From: Trichobilharzia regenti
Taxonomy: Eukaryota; Platyhelminthes; Trematoda; Strigeidida; Schistosomatidae
Reading direction: 5' to 3'
Assembly (NCBI GenBank): GCA_944472135.2
Contig: OX235270.1
Location: 121,721,842 to 121,785,841, forward strand
DNA length: 64,000 nucleotides
Shown here: positions 51,987 through 62,969 of the stretch, one piece after another
How positions within the stretch are numbered: the first letter of the stretch is position 1
Layout of the letters: each line of letters begins with the position of its first letter
Notes under the pieces: generated by a model
The model's input: the letters and a program-made list of their open reading frames with translations, nothing else
The model's database searches: none
Told to the model about the DNA's origin: nothing
Translations under genes and position numbers: made by a program

Positions 51987-52795
51987 ACACTATTATCAGA
52001 TACAAGGAATGCTATCAAAGGTCACTCCAAATCAAATCATGCCTGCCTTTTTGGACTTGGTACTTCTTCTGTAAATCCACACTGTTAGGCAGGATTATGG
52101 CTTTTTAGATTAAGGTTTAGGGTCTAGGCTTAATAGTAGTCCAAAGAGCAGTGTCAGAGGTATCAATGCATCTCACAGTAGCGTGACTTGCCATCACTTG
52201 TATGAATGCATCTATCACGCATGCTATAATTTCTTTTTAGATCATATTTGTAGTCACAGGAAGGCATTCTCATAACACATAAGCGACAACTAAATAGTGT
52301 AATATCATGCTTGCAATGTTTTTTAGTAGATTTTTCAACGATTATGCGACTTTCTTGCATCTAAATTCTAATTGGTCGTTCAGGGCCATTGCGGTTTCGG
52401 CTATAATAGTTTAACTTTGCCTTTTAGTATGTTAGATTATATGAAAGTTATGACATCAAGCGGTTTTAAGGTAGACTTTGGTGCTTAGATACTTCTGTAG
52501 GATTCCTTGGGTGTTTATAAAATCCGCGATATGAAATTTCAAAGCTTAGCCATGCCAGCTGTGTCGGTAAAACTGTTATGCTTATCGGTGTAAGTATTTT
52601 CACTTTATGAGGAATGTATATTATGATTGTATTAGCTATTCGTTTTTCATATTTAAATCACTAATCAAGTGCTTGCGCTATGTGGGAGCCTTATTTTCTT
52701 TTCAACTTCCCAATTTTCAAGTATCTAGCTTTCAAAATGTTATCTCAGCATTTTTTATTTCAGCCCTCATAGTTCACTAAATACAGACCTAAATA

Positions 52796-52920
52796 ATCGG
52801 TGGGAACATCATCACTCACTGAGAAATGCAGGTACATCCAGATGACGAGCCCCAAATAGGACGAAATGCGCATCCTGGATTCCACTGCTAGCCACCATCC
52901 ACCAATTGTATACTAAATAA
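52796..52920 (+). ncRNA. Hammerhead ribozyme repeat of the Sm-alpha type, core-mutated
   Basis: The series acatccag, atgacgag, cccc, aaata, ggac, gaaa, tgcgcatc, ctggat and then tccactgct is collinear with the schistosome Sm-alpha hammerhead. Stem I is atccag with ctggat. The cleavage triplet atc precedes ctgg at 52873, and stem III is the short atgcgcat palindrome. The core that should read ctgatgag is atgacgag (52842-52849), so the essential C3 is A. Stem II gccc/ggac has a C.A mismatch. The GAAA of the core is intact. The repeat tail agccaccatccacc follows. Probably inactive. Positions 52921-54708 contain no other recognised feature. Confidence 0.8.
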
Positions 52921-54708
52921 TCTATGCTTCTAGAGTAAAACTTGTCATACGATCATCCTGTGAGTTAGAAGTCACATCCCGTAAAATGCACCTATAGGCG
53001 AATAAACTGCTCAAAAATATAACTTCATGAATTTTGTCACACACCTATGCAAAGTCCATTTTCTAGACAAAATGTAAGTCATTCTACTGCTCGTGTGTGA
53101 AAGAGTTACCTATAGATTCGCTTATGGGTTGCTTAACATGCTTGCCATCTTTCTTTACAGTTGTAAATCTTTTGGATTAAGTGGAATAGAATTGGAAGTG
53201 GTTAATATGTGACTAAAAAGCGGACGGATAATCAGCATCAAAACGAAAAAGTAGAGTTCTCCGGCTGGATCAGTTGGGTTGGGAACTGCTATAAGTAACC
53301 CAATAAATGAATAGATCATGTATAGTTTTGATTATTTTCTATTATTGTTTTTTCTATTTTAACAAGGACAATGATTGTTTAGTAATGGTAGATGCGTTAG
53401 CTTGATTTACTTTTTAAATTTCGAGATATAGGTAATGAACGCCAAACTAAAACTTGTTTATTTATAGAGTTGAGTTTCAAAGATCGCTCATCAATGAATC
53501 AACGCATTTTGTCAGATTTCTTGGTGAACATATACTCTCAACACTTACATTCTACAAGCTGGTGGTAGCACTTAATCCAGTATTTGTCCGAAAGTATCTG
53601 GTTGAATGGTTTAAATAATGTACATATAGCAGTGACCTTTCATTTGAAATGTTTTCACTAGCTAGCACTAGTCGAGGATGTATGCTCCTCACTTTTATAC
53701 ACTCAGTAATTGGGGTAATTGTGTGTGTAGAACTTGCAAATAACATTTAACTGAAAACGAATTTTCGGCTTCATCTCAACGTTAGTAAACTTTGTTGTTA
53801 CTGAAGATTTAATTTCCTTAACTTTTTAACCATAAAACTTTACCCACGGTGCGTATGTTGAGCCCTGATTACTTTTTGGTACCTATAGTGTTAATTTCGA
53901 CAATCACGCTATCAGTGATAAAACATCTTTCCCACTTATCTACTATAAAGATATCCATACCTAATTAGAGTACTCTTGGGGTTGATTTTTTGATTCTAGA
54001 ATACAAAAATTGCTGTGGTACTCTCTGCATTTATGCCATAAATAATTTGGAGAAATAAAATGCGAGCTGTAAAATCCTAAATTATCCACCACAAATTACT
54101 AATCTAGCGAGTGACCAATTAATATATGTGTATTAATGTCATATGTGATCAATGTCGGCTTATCAAAGCAAAAATGTTTGTACTTGTCGGCAAACTAATT
54201 TTTGACTATGAAGTGATTATGTCCTAGGGCACTGTTTACCTTACTCCAACTGAAGAAAGATATTTCCCTACGACTTGCTAAATTCTTCTCGCAGTTACTT
54301 TTCAGTCACTGATAAACAGTTTAGAAAAGACTGATTGTAAAAATGACAGTCTATCACTACAAGTTCTGGATAGTGACCGTAAAATCTTTTGAGCACAGAA
54401 AAAGCTCAGTTAGATGAGATTTTTTAAGACCTCATAATGTGACCAACTTTGGATCATTTAACGTATTAAACGTTTTATACTAGCAACATTTCGATGCTTT
54501 CAGTGAATTAGAAAGGTACGGAGTGTCATCTATTTACATACACTTAAATTTCGTACAGTCACCAGGTGCTCAAAACCGAATCGATTGACGTTTCTTGTGG
54601 AGTTAGTCACAAACCTTTGCCTTTTTGTCGCAAGTCGGTTCAAATTTGTACTCAAACGTTAATCTGTCTTCTGTACTAACTATTCATTTCCTATTTTGTC
54701 ATTTTTAG

Positions 54709-55920
54709 AACGGAGCTGGAAATAGTGATTGCAGAAAATGGGAAGATGTTTACTTGATGCTTATTTCCAACCAGAATCCAGCAGAGAGCATTCCGATCAA
54801 AGGGACGTTGTTTTTAACAGATGATGTTAGTATAGGTTTCCTATATAATTACCATTGTTGTTAGGGAACAAAAGTAGGCATTCACTGGGTTCCCCATCAT
54901 GACCAAGGTCAGTTAAGTCTTCTTAGCCGTTAATAAACTATTTGACTTATAGACTCTTCTTTATCGGAAGAAGATAGAAAAGGATGTGAAATAGATGTTA
55001 GAAATATGGATTTCCTTATTATCCGGAAAACTCCATTTTCTCCGTGTCGTGGAGTCTACTTGTCTCTAAAATCCAATGCAACATATGGGCCGTTTGAATT
55101 CCGCAGTGGTGGTTCCTCTTCATTTCTGCAAAATCTGAGTAGTTTGGCTGATGTTAGAAAGTGAGCCCCTAGGATTTCTTGCTTTGTTTTATTTTTAACA
55201 TTTTCACTTTTTTGTTGAATGCCTTAGCGAAGTTTAAATATAAAACTCTGGTTCTTAAATAATCAGTATATATCTGTTTCGAGTGTGGTTCTTACGCGGT
55301 CCATCAAATTTTTTTTGTACACTTATTTGATTTCCATAATTATCAGAAATAATTCCACTCGCATTATGTTTGTCTTCAGTAAAGAAAAGTGTTGCGGTTA
55401 TAATAAGCGAAAACCAGAAAATTTAAATCAATCCAAATTTAGCGATTGTTAAGCAAATGTGATCACCCTAGCAGCGTTGGTTTAGTTGACAGTACACCGT
55501 GACAGTCTTTATAAAAATATTGTAACAAAGATGTTATTTTTTCATTAAATCTTAAATGAAAGTATTTGGTAAGTTATAAGCAAAGTCAAAATACTGGCTT
55601 CTTTGCTAGATTCTTTTGTTGCTGCTATATATTCCTTTTAAGTTTGTGTGATAAAACAGTTCATTGGCATAAGTATTCTCCTTTTAACCAGCGGGTCCTG
55701 TGTTCAAAATCCACCCACCCACCTACTTTTACCTAGGTAGTATCACCAAGCCGCATAATAAGTGTCGCTCGTAACCTAATACATGAAAAGTTGAAAGTGA
55801 ATTACAAAAGACTAGCGTCAAAAAACTACAGTAACGGTAAAATGATTATTGCGTCTGAAACATTCAGTGTATGACCATGTACTTTAAATAGAAATGACCT
55901 TTTTGATCTGTTTGCATCCA

Positions 55921-55974
<54 letters not shown>

Positions 55975-56884
55975 GGGTTTTTCAGTTGACACTACACGTT
56001 TTACTATTGATTATTCAGCTGAAAACTATTAGTTTCGTCTGTTATTATCATTATTATTTTGTTATTATTTCTATCTCAATGTAGATGCGATGATTTTGAA
56101 AATCGATATAGTGTAAGACCCCGTCCACAAATAAATTTCCAATCTAATTATCATCTTCCTCAACAGTAAGTTCAAGTGTAACTACGATATGTTTATTATT
56201 AAAACAAATCAGTTCATTCACCGTATTCATTTTTGTATTATAATGTTAAAAGTATAAAGTTAAGTGAATTATCTTGATAAAGTTCTTCTTGTTTATGCAT
56301 ATTTCGTTATATCTACACAAATTTTATCAGCCTAATTTTAGCATATAGATTCCGTAAACAGATGTCTTATTACTATCATGATTAATAACTGGTAATTACT
56401 TTTTAATAATAATATTTTCGCTGGTGGCTAGGAATGGAATTCAAGACTTATGTGTCTTCCTGGACCTCTTGGGTGGCCACTACCAAGCAAGTCATTTGAA
56501 GTTCTTAATATCTTTTGAAGGTAGTGTAGGAAGTACTAAACATGGTAGATTTTTTATTCTTTGTGATCATTTATCAATTTGTTTCACTTCTTACAAATGG
56601 AATCAGATTTTTGTATTTCTTTACTATTAAAATTTCGAATTGATTGCGTGTTAGAATATTCTGTTCTCATTCACCGATTCATCCTGAAATTCAAGGACTC
56701 AAAAGTTGTGAAAGTTGAAAATGTATGATCTGTCTAAATAATGAGTTTATAGAGCAGAGAAATAATGTACTCAGTGCATCTTGTAAGTACTAAACTCTTT
56801 GATATTTATTCTAAAATAATAGTTATGGATATTTTTTGCTGTGCGGGAGATGTATGAGAATAGTAAATGCAGTTGATATTCACC

Positions 56885-56923
<39 letters not shown>

Positions 56924-59315
56924 AATACTGAGACCTTTTTTTTCTAGTTATGTACAAAACAAAAGACAGTTCAGTTCAGGAGTTGTTGGGACACCTTTTT
57001 CTAACCAATTGGGTGCTTCATTGAGAAATATTGGACTGCATTTCAATACGTTTGCGCAAAGTATATTATCACCTAACTTAGATGAAAATGTTGCTCCTGA
57101 TGGGACTATAGAGGAATATTTAACAAAAGGTATTGCAGAAGATCGCCAAAGAATTGAATCCACTCATCTAAGAACTACAGATGAAGGGGGTTTCGCTGTT
57201 GTTGAGCGGGTTAGTTAAAATTTTATGAAGTGAAAGTCTAACTTTTTTTTTAAACATAAAGTAAAGCATTGTTGTTTTATTATTTTTTTGTGGTGCATCT
57301 CTTGGCACCCATATCGTACCAAGTTAGTGTTTTAAATAAGCAAATAGTTGACAGAAATATTAAAAAAATCTAAAGGTTATAACAAATAGAAACCGGATAC
57401 CGATGTTTGATATAATAACTCTCGTTATTCCTGAATTCTCGATACATTGATTTTACACCATTATGTGTTGCAGGAAAAATGTGTTAAAAAAATAAAAAGT
57501 CATGTACGAACAGATTCCAGAGGATTATTGGTCGTTTTCTTTCTAGTTGTGCTTGTATCCGCCTAGAACATAAAAATTACTTCGACGTAACTACCGTCAT
57601 CTTTATTTATTGTATTTTACAATTTACCGGCCATATATCCTCAAGAATATTGTGATACGAATATTCATTGTTACTAAGCGTACACTGTTTCAAACCTGAG
57701 GCGTATGATGGCAGTAGAATTCGACATATTGCTTACATAAAGCTTCAAAGCTGATGAGAGACAATTTATTGTTGGTACAGGTAACGTTCCTAATATCCAG
57801 TGGACACTGAAGTCGATTTTGTCAGAATACTATAGTTCTTGGACCATTCCAGTATGTACGGAAGGAAAAAGAAAGAGGATTGTCAGCGTGGGTATGAAAG
57901 ACTCGTTTTGCATTCGCCAACTTGCGTCATCCTTGGCACAAGCATGATATTCTGCTATCCATCAAAGGACCGTGCAGCTGTGTGCTCCGTTGTAGTTAAA
58001 GGATGTGATACATGACCGTTGCAAGAGGTTGATATGTAAACACTGACGATGTTTGATCGTGTGTGCCTTCGTTCACTGTTGTGTTAGTTGGTGTAATACG
58101 GTCAGGAACGGACGAGGATGTCAAATTGAGAATCGAAAAGGCGAGAAACACATTCATCAAGCTGAAACCAATCTGGAAATCTTCGTCCCTCAGCCAGCAT
58201 CAACAACATAATTCGGATCTTCAATGCAAACGTGAAGTCAGTCAGTTCTTCTGTACGGATCAGAATTTGTGACTTGGCGGGTCACAAAGAATATTTCCAA
58301 CAGCTTGTTGCAGACCTTACGTTTATCAACAACTGTCTTCGCTGGCTCTATACTGAAGATCAGACGGCCGGGCTGGAAAGAATCACCAACAAAAATCTAT
58401 GGGAACAAACAAAACAAGAACCAATCGCCAACCAACGAATATGCAGGAGAAAGTGGAGATGGATTGGACAGTCACTGAGTCTGGAGGCCGCTAGGTGACA
58501 TCATGCGCGCGTCAGGTTATTGCTCGAGTGGAACCAGGCAGAAAGGGACGCGGCGAGTGGGTCGTCAGTGCAAGGGTGACATGGAGGAGTGTGAAGAGGA
58601 GTTAAAACAGTATAGGCTTACAGGGATGCGGGTGAAAAGTACAGCAGAAGATAGAAGCAAGTGGAGACGTGCAGTTGAAACCTTATGTTCCACTAGGAAC
58701 CCAAGGGAACAATAAAAATAATAAATGATTAAATGAGATGTATAATATTAGTTAAGGAGGGAAAGTCAGTTAATGAGGTTGTGAAGCTCCATCTTTTGAG
58801 ATAGCTAGGATATGTGTTAAGCACGCTGAATCACAGAGTTCCTTGATAAAGCGAAGTTGGAAAAGAGTGAGTGACCGAACAGAAATATGGCACCACCCCG
58901 TGAAGTCTTCGGCTATTGATTTGATCTACCTAGAGAAGTGCTGACTACCTGGGTGGTATCTTGGAAATGCTAAGATTCATTGATCACAGAGTGTTTTTGG
59001 CATATTTCGAAAACCACAGGTGTTTTCATTCTAGTGCAATTCAGATTCGTTAAAATCTTCCGAAAGTTTTATTTTCTCCCGTAAATTTCCACTATAACTA
59101 AAATTTGGGAACTTCTAAGATAAGATACCAAGAAATGATTTCATAAGCTATTAAAACATCCAATCGTTTTTACACTTAGTAAAGGGTAGTTGTTAAAGTC
59201 CATCTGTATTAATTTCATAACTAGAAGACCGAAAGGTGAAATCATCTTTTGTAAAAAGTGAGCCTTTAATTTGTCATTGCACGTAACTTGCAGTGTTTGT
59301 GCCGTAGAAATGTCT

Positions 59316-59351
<36 letters not shown>

Positions 59352-59574
59352 CGGTGCATCAGTGGTTCAGTGGTTGAACACTGACCAACCAAGCAAGTGG
59401 TCGGGGTTCGGTCCCCTGCAGATGCACTCCTTTGCCTCGCCCAGCTGGTTTTAAGCCCGGTAATGAGGAAAGGTTGGATGTGAGGTTAGCAACCCCATCT
59501 CGTAAAAAACTGCGCTGCCACTGAAACTTCAAGTCTCTAGCTTGAAGCCCTTTGTTCCACTGGGAACAAAATGG

Positions 59575-59627
<53 letters not shown>

Positions 59628-60980
59628 AAGGGTGTAATACATAGATAACAGTGTGAATTTAGGTGCATCTTAAAAGCAGTTGCCACAGTCAACAGTAGAT
59701 AGAATGTTTCCAAGAAATACAATATACTATCTGACATAGTGAACAAATGAAGTAATACTGCAATGTGACAATCCTTTGAGTTCCATTTGTAATCCTAACG
59801 TATGGTAAAAGTTTTCTTGTTTATCTGAATTCTGACTAGTCAATATCCAAGCAAGTACACTAGTTATTTAAAGTCATTCATTTGACTGTGGCTACTGCTA
59901 TTTAGCTCTTTGTGTTTTTCCAGATGAATGCTTATCGAGATAAAATGGATGACTTATTCACTGTGTATATTTTAATTAGAAAAAGTAAGAATACTTTTAT
60001 TTCCATCAGTGTTTGCATCATATCAGATAACGTTTAATTATGTGTGTACTATATAGACAGACACGTATTTATCATCTGAGTTTCATTAAGCTCGATTAAT
60101 TCTTTTCATTTACTTTATTCCTTGAAACCAGTTCAACTTTGATGACAATTTATGTGGTTATGTAAGCTTGAAAATCCTGAAAGTATTCTCATATCTGATG
60201 CAAATTTAAATCTTTCTCCTCAGAAGATAACAAAACTACAACTTGTCCACAAAGTTTTGTACTGTTGCGTTAATTGGACCTCAATCATTGGCAGTTAAAG
60301 AGAAAATCAGTATATATACATATATTTAAATTGAGTCTAACTGGATACACTGTTGTAGAGCTCGAGCCTCAAAGAAGCGAAACAGCTGTCTAGTGTTCAG
60401 ATCACTTCAGTTCTAACAGCCAGCATTACTGTTTGACATGTGTCGGCTTCCACTACTCACATCAATCAGTCAGACGTACACACCATCATGAACTATAGCT
60501 TTTGAACAGAAGTTGAAAGTTGAATTCTTCGATAGCTTAGTCCTTATATTCTTTTTACACACACAAAGATCTGTACTATCCATGGTGCTAAGCATGTATA
60601 AACATAAAATTAGGTGAATGACCATTAAGAGAGCATCTGTAGCAAGTAGTGATAATGTAATTTTAATTTAATCTTTTTATGGCAAGAAACACAATATTCA
60701 TTACTCTTTTGATAGTTTCCACAAGTTAGCATCACTTAAATAGTCAATGAATTCTAAGGCACGATGAAGAGATATTTTCTTTTAAACCAGTTTAGAATGA
60801 AATTTAAATGCTGCATTATATTTTTGCCTATTTACCTAGCGACCAAACCCAATTTACCTCCCTCCACTGCCTAATGTTCACCGTTCCTTACCGTTGAATA
60901 TGAATCAGTGGAAAAAGTCTTTGGACCCAGAAGGCCGGGTAAATCGACCTGAAAGCTTACGTGAAATCATTTTTAATGGT
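54709..60980 (+). CDS. TBC1D15/TBC1D17-like Rab GTPase-activating protein, 5' part (six exons)
   Basis: Exons 54709-54825, 54865-54907, 54953-55160, 56085-56165, 56948-57209 and 60840-60980 join in phase to 284 codons, all with GT-AG introns. The start (EDVYLMLISNQ ... GTLFLTDD, then VGIHWVPHHDQD) aligns with the N-terminal Rab-binding domain (DUF3548) of TBC1D15. GPFEFRSGGSSSFLQNL matches its later LPALHFHQGDSKLLIESL. Exon 5 ends DEGGFAVVER, and exon 6 has NMNQWKKSLDPEGRVNRPES and IIFNG, matching the conserved lead-in to the TBC domain (EEWTKNIDSEGRI ... IFRG). Family members act on Rab7-type GTPases at lysosomes and mitochondria. The start codon exon and the catalytic TBC exons are not identified; the latter should lie further downstream. 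Confidence 0.8.
55920..55971. repeat. (TA)n microsatellite
   Basis: About 25 uninterrupted TA units inside the third listed intron of the TBC gene (55161-56084). Confidence 0.95.
56887..56920. repeat. (AT)n microsatellite just upstream of a 3' splice site
   Basis: About 17 AT units that end 27 bp before the acceptor of the 56948-57209 exon, between the likely branch point and the pyrimidine tract. Confidence 0.95.
57885..58062 (+). pseudogene. RTE-type LINE (second family) fragment, 5' piece of a split copy
   Basis: Broken frames match the segment upstream of the C-terminal region of the 8455-9240 element (TRFAFANLRHPW, then a CSCVLRC remnant of the [14 protein letters not shown] region). 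The match ends near 58080 and resumes at about 58735. It lies in the TBC intron 57210-60839, same orientation as the gene. Confidence 0.6.
58063..58725 (+). pseudogene. RTE (SR2-like) 3' end nested in another RTE copy
   Basis: Frames 58063-58272, 58232-58498 and 58503-58715 contain GTDEDVKLRIEKARNTFIKL, FINNCLRWLYTED, NKNLWEQTKQEPIANQR, KWRWIGQS and GTRRVGRQCKGDMEE. The final part is KWRRAVETLCSTRN. These align with the C-terminal 250 residues of the intact RTE at 21293. Its 3' end (ccttatgttccactaggaac and an aataaaaataataa tail) shows the conserved RTE terminus. Confidence 0.8.
58735..59010 (+). pseudogene. RTE-type LINE (second family), 3' piece of the split copy
   Basis: VKEGKSVNEVVKLHLLR continues the protein that stopped at about 58080 and matches [20 protein letters not shown] of the 8455-9240 copy. 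Further remnants run to about 59010. Confidence 0.65.
59322..59349. repeat. (AT)n microsatellite, left of SINE-B
   Basis: About 13 AT units directly abutting the SINE-B copy at 59350. Confidence 0.9.
59350..59578 (+). repeat. SINE-B copy, best preserved
   Basis: tRNA-like head atcagtggttcagtggttg with box B ggggttcggtcccc. The body contains gtgaggttagcaaccccatc, matching the RTE 5' leader (gtgaggctagcaacccca on the minus strand near 24300). The 3' end gaagccctttgttccactgggaac matches the RTE 3' terminus. It is embedded between two (AT)n runs. Confidence 0.8.
59577..59620. repeat. (AT)n microsatellite, right of SINE-B
   Basis: About 21 AT units, then gtatata. Together with 59322-59349 it suggests the SINE landed in, or seeded, an AT array. 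Confidence 0.9.
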
Positions 60981-61499
60981 GTAAGTATTAGTGTGTATGG
61001 TTTTAGTTCTTGTGTATACTGATAATAATGCACTTTTTTCATATTGGTTACTGTTTATACTCATTTGTCATTAATCTGTTCTGTTGTTGCTTGTTGCTTT
61101 TTCAGTTTTAACACGTTTTTAACTTCAGATTTTAAATTACGTCAGAATGACATTTAACGTTTATTGTGTTAGCATTAGTGATGATATTGACTGATACAAT
61201 TAAGAAACACTTTCATGCAAATATGTTTCGTTATTAAACAGTCTCCATTATTTTTTTTACAATAACCCAAGACTATAGGTATCTCTTTATTTTTTTTGAA
61301 ACTGGACAGTGTAAATTACTAAAACTTGTGAAAATCCAAATTTCTGTCTACACATAGATCACATGTGCACACGGAAACTGAGGGAAATGTCAAAGCAACG
61401 ACTGGTTTTATTTAATTGAATTTGTTGTCAGAGATGTTATGAGGTAGTCTTAATTTTTTACTCCAGTCACCAGGGTTTACACCTAACTGTGTTATGTAA

Positions 61500-61850
61500 A
61501 TGAGCAATACATGAATGTGTGTTGATCATCATATGCGTGCAGAGTCATCGCTTTCTTCGAAAAGCAATGCTGGAAATGAGTTAGCAGTGGTAAAATCAAA
61601 ACCTGGCATTAATCTCTGAAGTCTTCCACAGTTGGTTTGAGTCACGTCGGGAAGTGTAGACTGTTTATTTGGGGTCCTTGAGATGCTAAGAATCAGTGGC
61701 TTGAGACTGTCGGTGATCTGACTCTCCATGGAGCGGATGCATTCACTCTTTTTACTCTCCAAGATCTGTTAAGTCCTCATATTTTCCTATATTTCTATTA
61801 TTTCCTCCTTACGTTTCTGCTCATTGTAGTTCTTAAGAATGTCTTTTTTC
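61500..61850 (+). pseudogene. RTE-type LINE (second family) 3'-end remnant
   Basis: Decayed match to 8790-9130. It holds counterparts of the [25 protein letters not shown] and WGPRDG segments, then catggagcggatgcattcactc near the stop and the following 3' UTR. No open frame remains. Confidence 0.65.
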
Positions 61851-62224
61851 TGTCGGTTCTCTATCTTTGGAGTAACAATTTGAACTACTGCAATACTGTG
61901 TGAGGTTCTACAGTGGAACTCAGTTAGTCACTAACCAAAGTCTTCTCATCACTATTATAATCGTACTGAACTGGTTATGTGGTAAATTTGTTGGCTAGAT
62001 TGAGCTTATCTCACACAGTTTAATCATCCATTAGGTTTTTATTTCTACTAGAAATTGTTGATATGTTATTGAATTTAAATATACCGATTAAGGATTTTTG
62101 AAAAAAAGAGTAAATTGTCCTTATTGTATATGGGAAAACTAGTTTACCCAAATGAATGATTAGTTGCTGGAAAATAAACACGTTAATAACTGTTACATAC
62201 TGTCATATTATTGCTTGCGTTCTG

Positions 62225-62690
62225 ACTAGTTCGAATAGCCTCATTACACTCAGTTCTCTTCCATCAGTTTCAGCTCGCTGCACAACTGTTTAAAAGCCTT
62301 CGTTTTCTCTTCACATGATCTTCTCTCTGTCTCAGAGGCCCAACTTGTCGGATTCATCTCGAGGGTCTTGTATGTGGTGTCACCTGATGGTCTGCTTACA
62401 GTATGTTCAATCCACCAGTCTACATTTCCGTCTTCATATTTATTGGTTATTGGGTTGTTGGCTGGTTCGCTGCTAGACTTCGTTGCTCGCTTATTACCTT
62501 TTCCTGGGCTATTTGATCTTCGATGTTGAGCGAGGGCACGTGTTGATAGAAGTCTGCGGTACCAAGTTATGAATGCTTATGGTGACGTGCACGCCATTTC
62601 TCTGAGTCATATAGAAGCAATGGTTTGATGTTAGTGTTAAAAATTCGGATCTTGTTCCTTGTGCTTAATGTGTATATTAAATTCTATATT
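62225..62690 (-). pseudogene. RTE (SR2-like) C-terminal remnant
   Basis: Minus-strand sequence parallels 21300-21740 of the full-length RTE. It matches the stretch from the region around FNSNVKSVLLYGSETW (about 62600-62650, aattcggatcttgttcc) down to the 3' end near 62230. It is too diverged to translate through. Confidence 0.65.
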
Positions 62691-62969
62691 TCAAATTTGG
62701 AATATTGTCACTAAACTTTTAGTCTCGTGAAACGACCAAGTGGACTAAACTATAGGTGCACTGACATCGAACGTAATCACGAACCTAATTTAAATACCAA
62801 ATACACCTCTTCTCTTCCAGGACCTGCTTCAGCGACACATGTAAATCTCTTAGAGTATATCATCTGCCTTGATGTTGAAGAAACTCCTTGTGGACATGTG
62901 TTACCCAGCACCAAGCATACATCCACGATTTCTTGACGATCGCCTTCAACCACGCTGCATGGGTCTGAG
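62691..62969 (+). other. Short open stretch of uncertain nature
   Basis: 62727-62936 is open and contains an acceptor-like cttctcttccag at 62809-62820, but the peptide is not recognised. The segment runs into the RTE copy at 62970. It may be diverged RTE sequence. Confidence 0.2.

Noticed and set aside
56432..56520. Possible extra exon of the TBC gene (acceptor ctag, donor gtagtg, open frame NGIQDLCVFLDLLGGHY).
   Set aside because: It adds 89 bases, which would shift the next exon (56948) out of its conserved frame, whereas skipping it keeps phase; no resemblance to TBC1D15 sequence.
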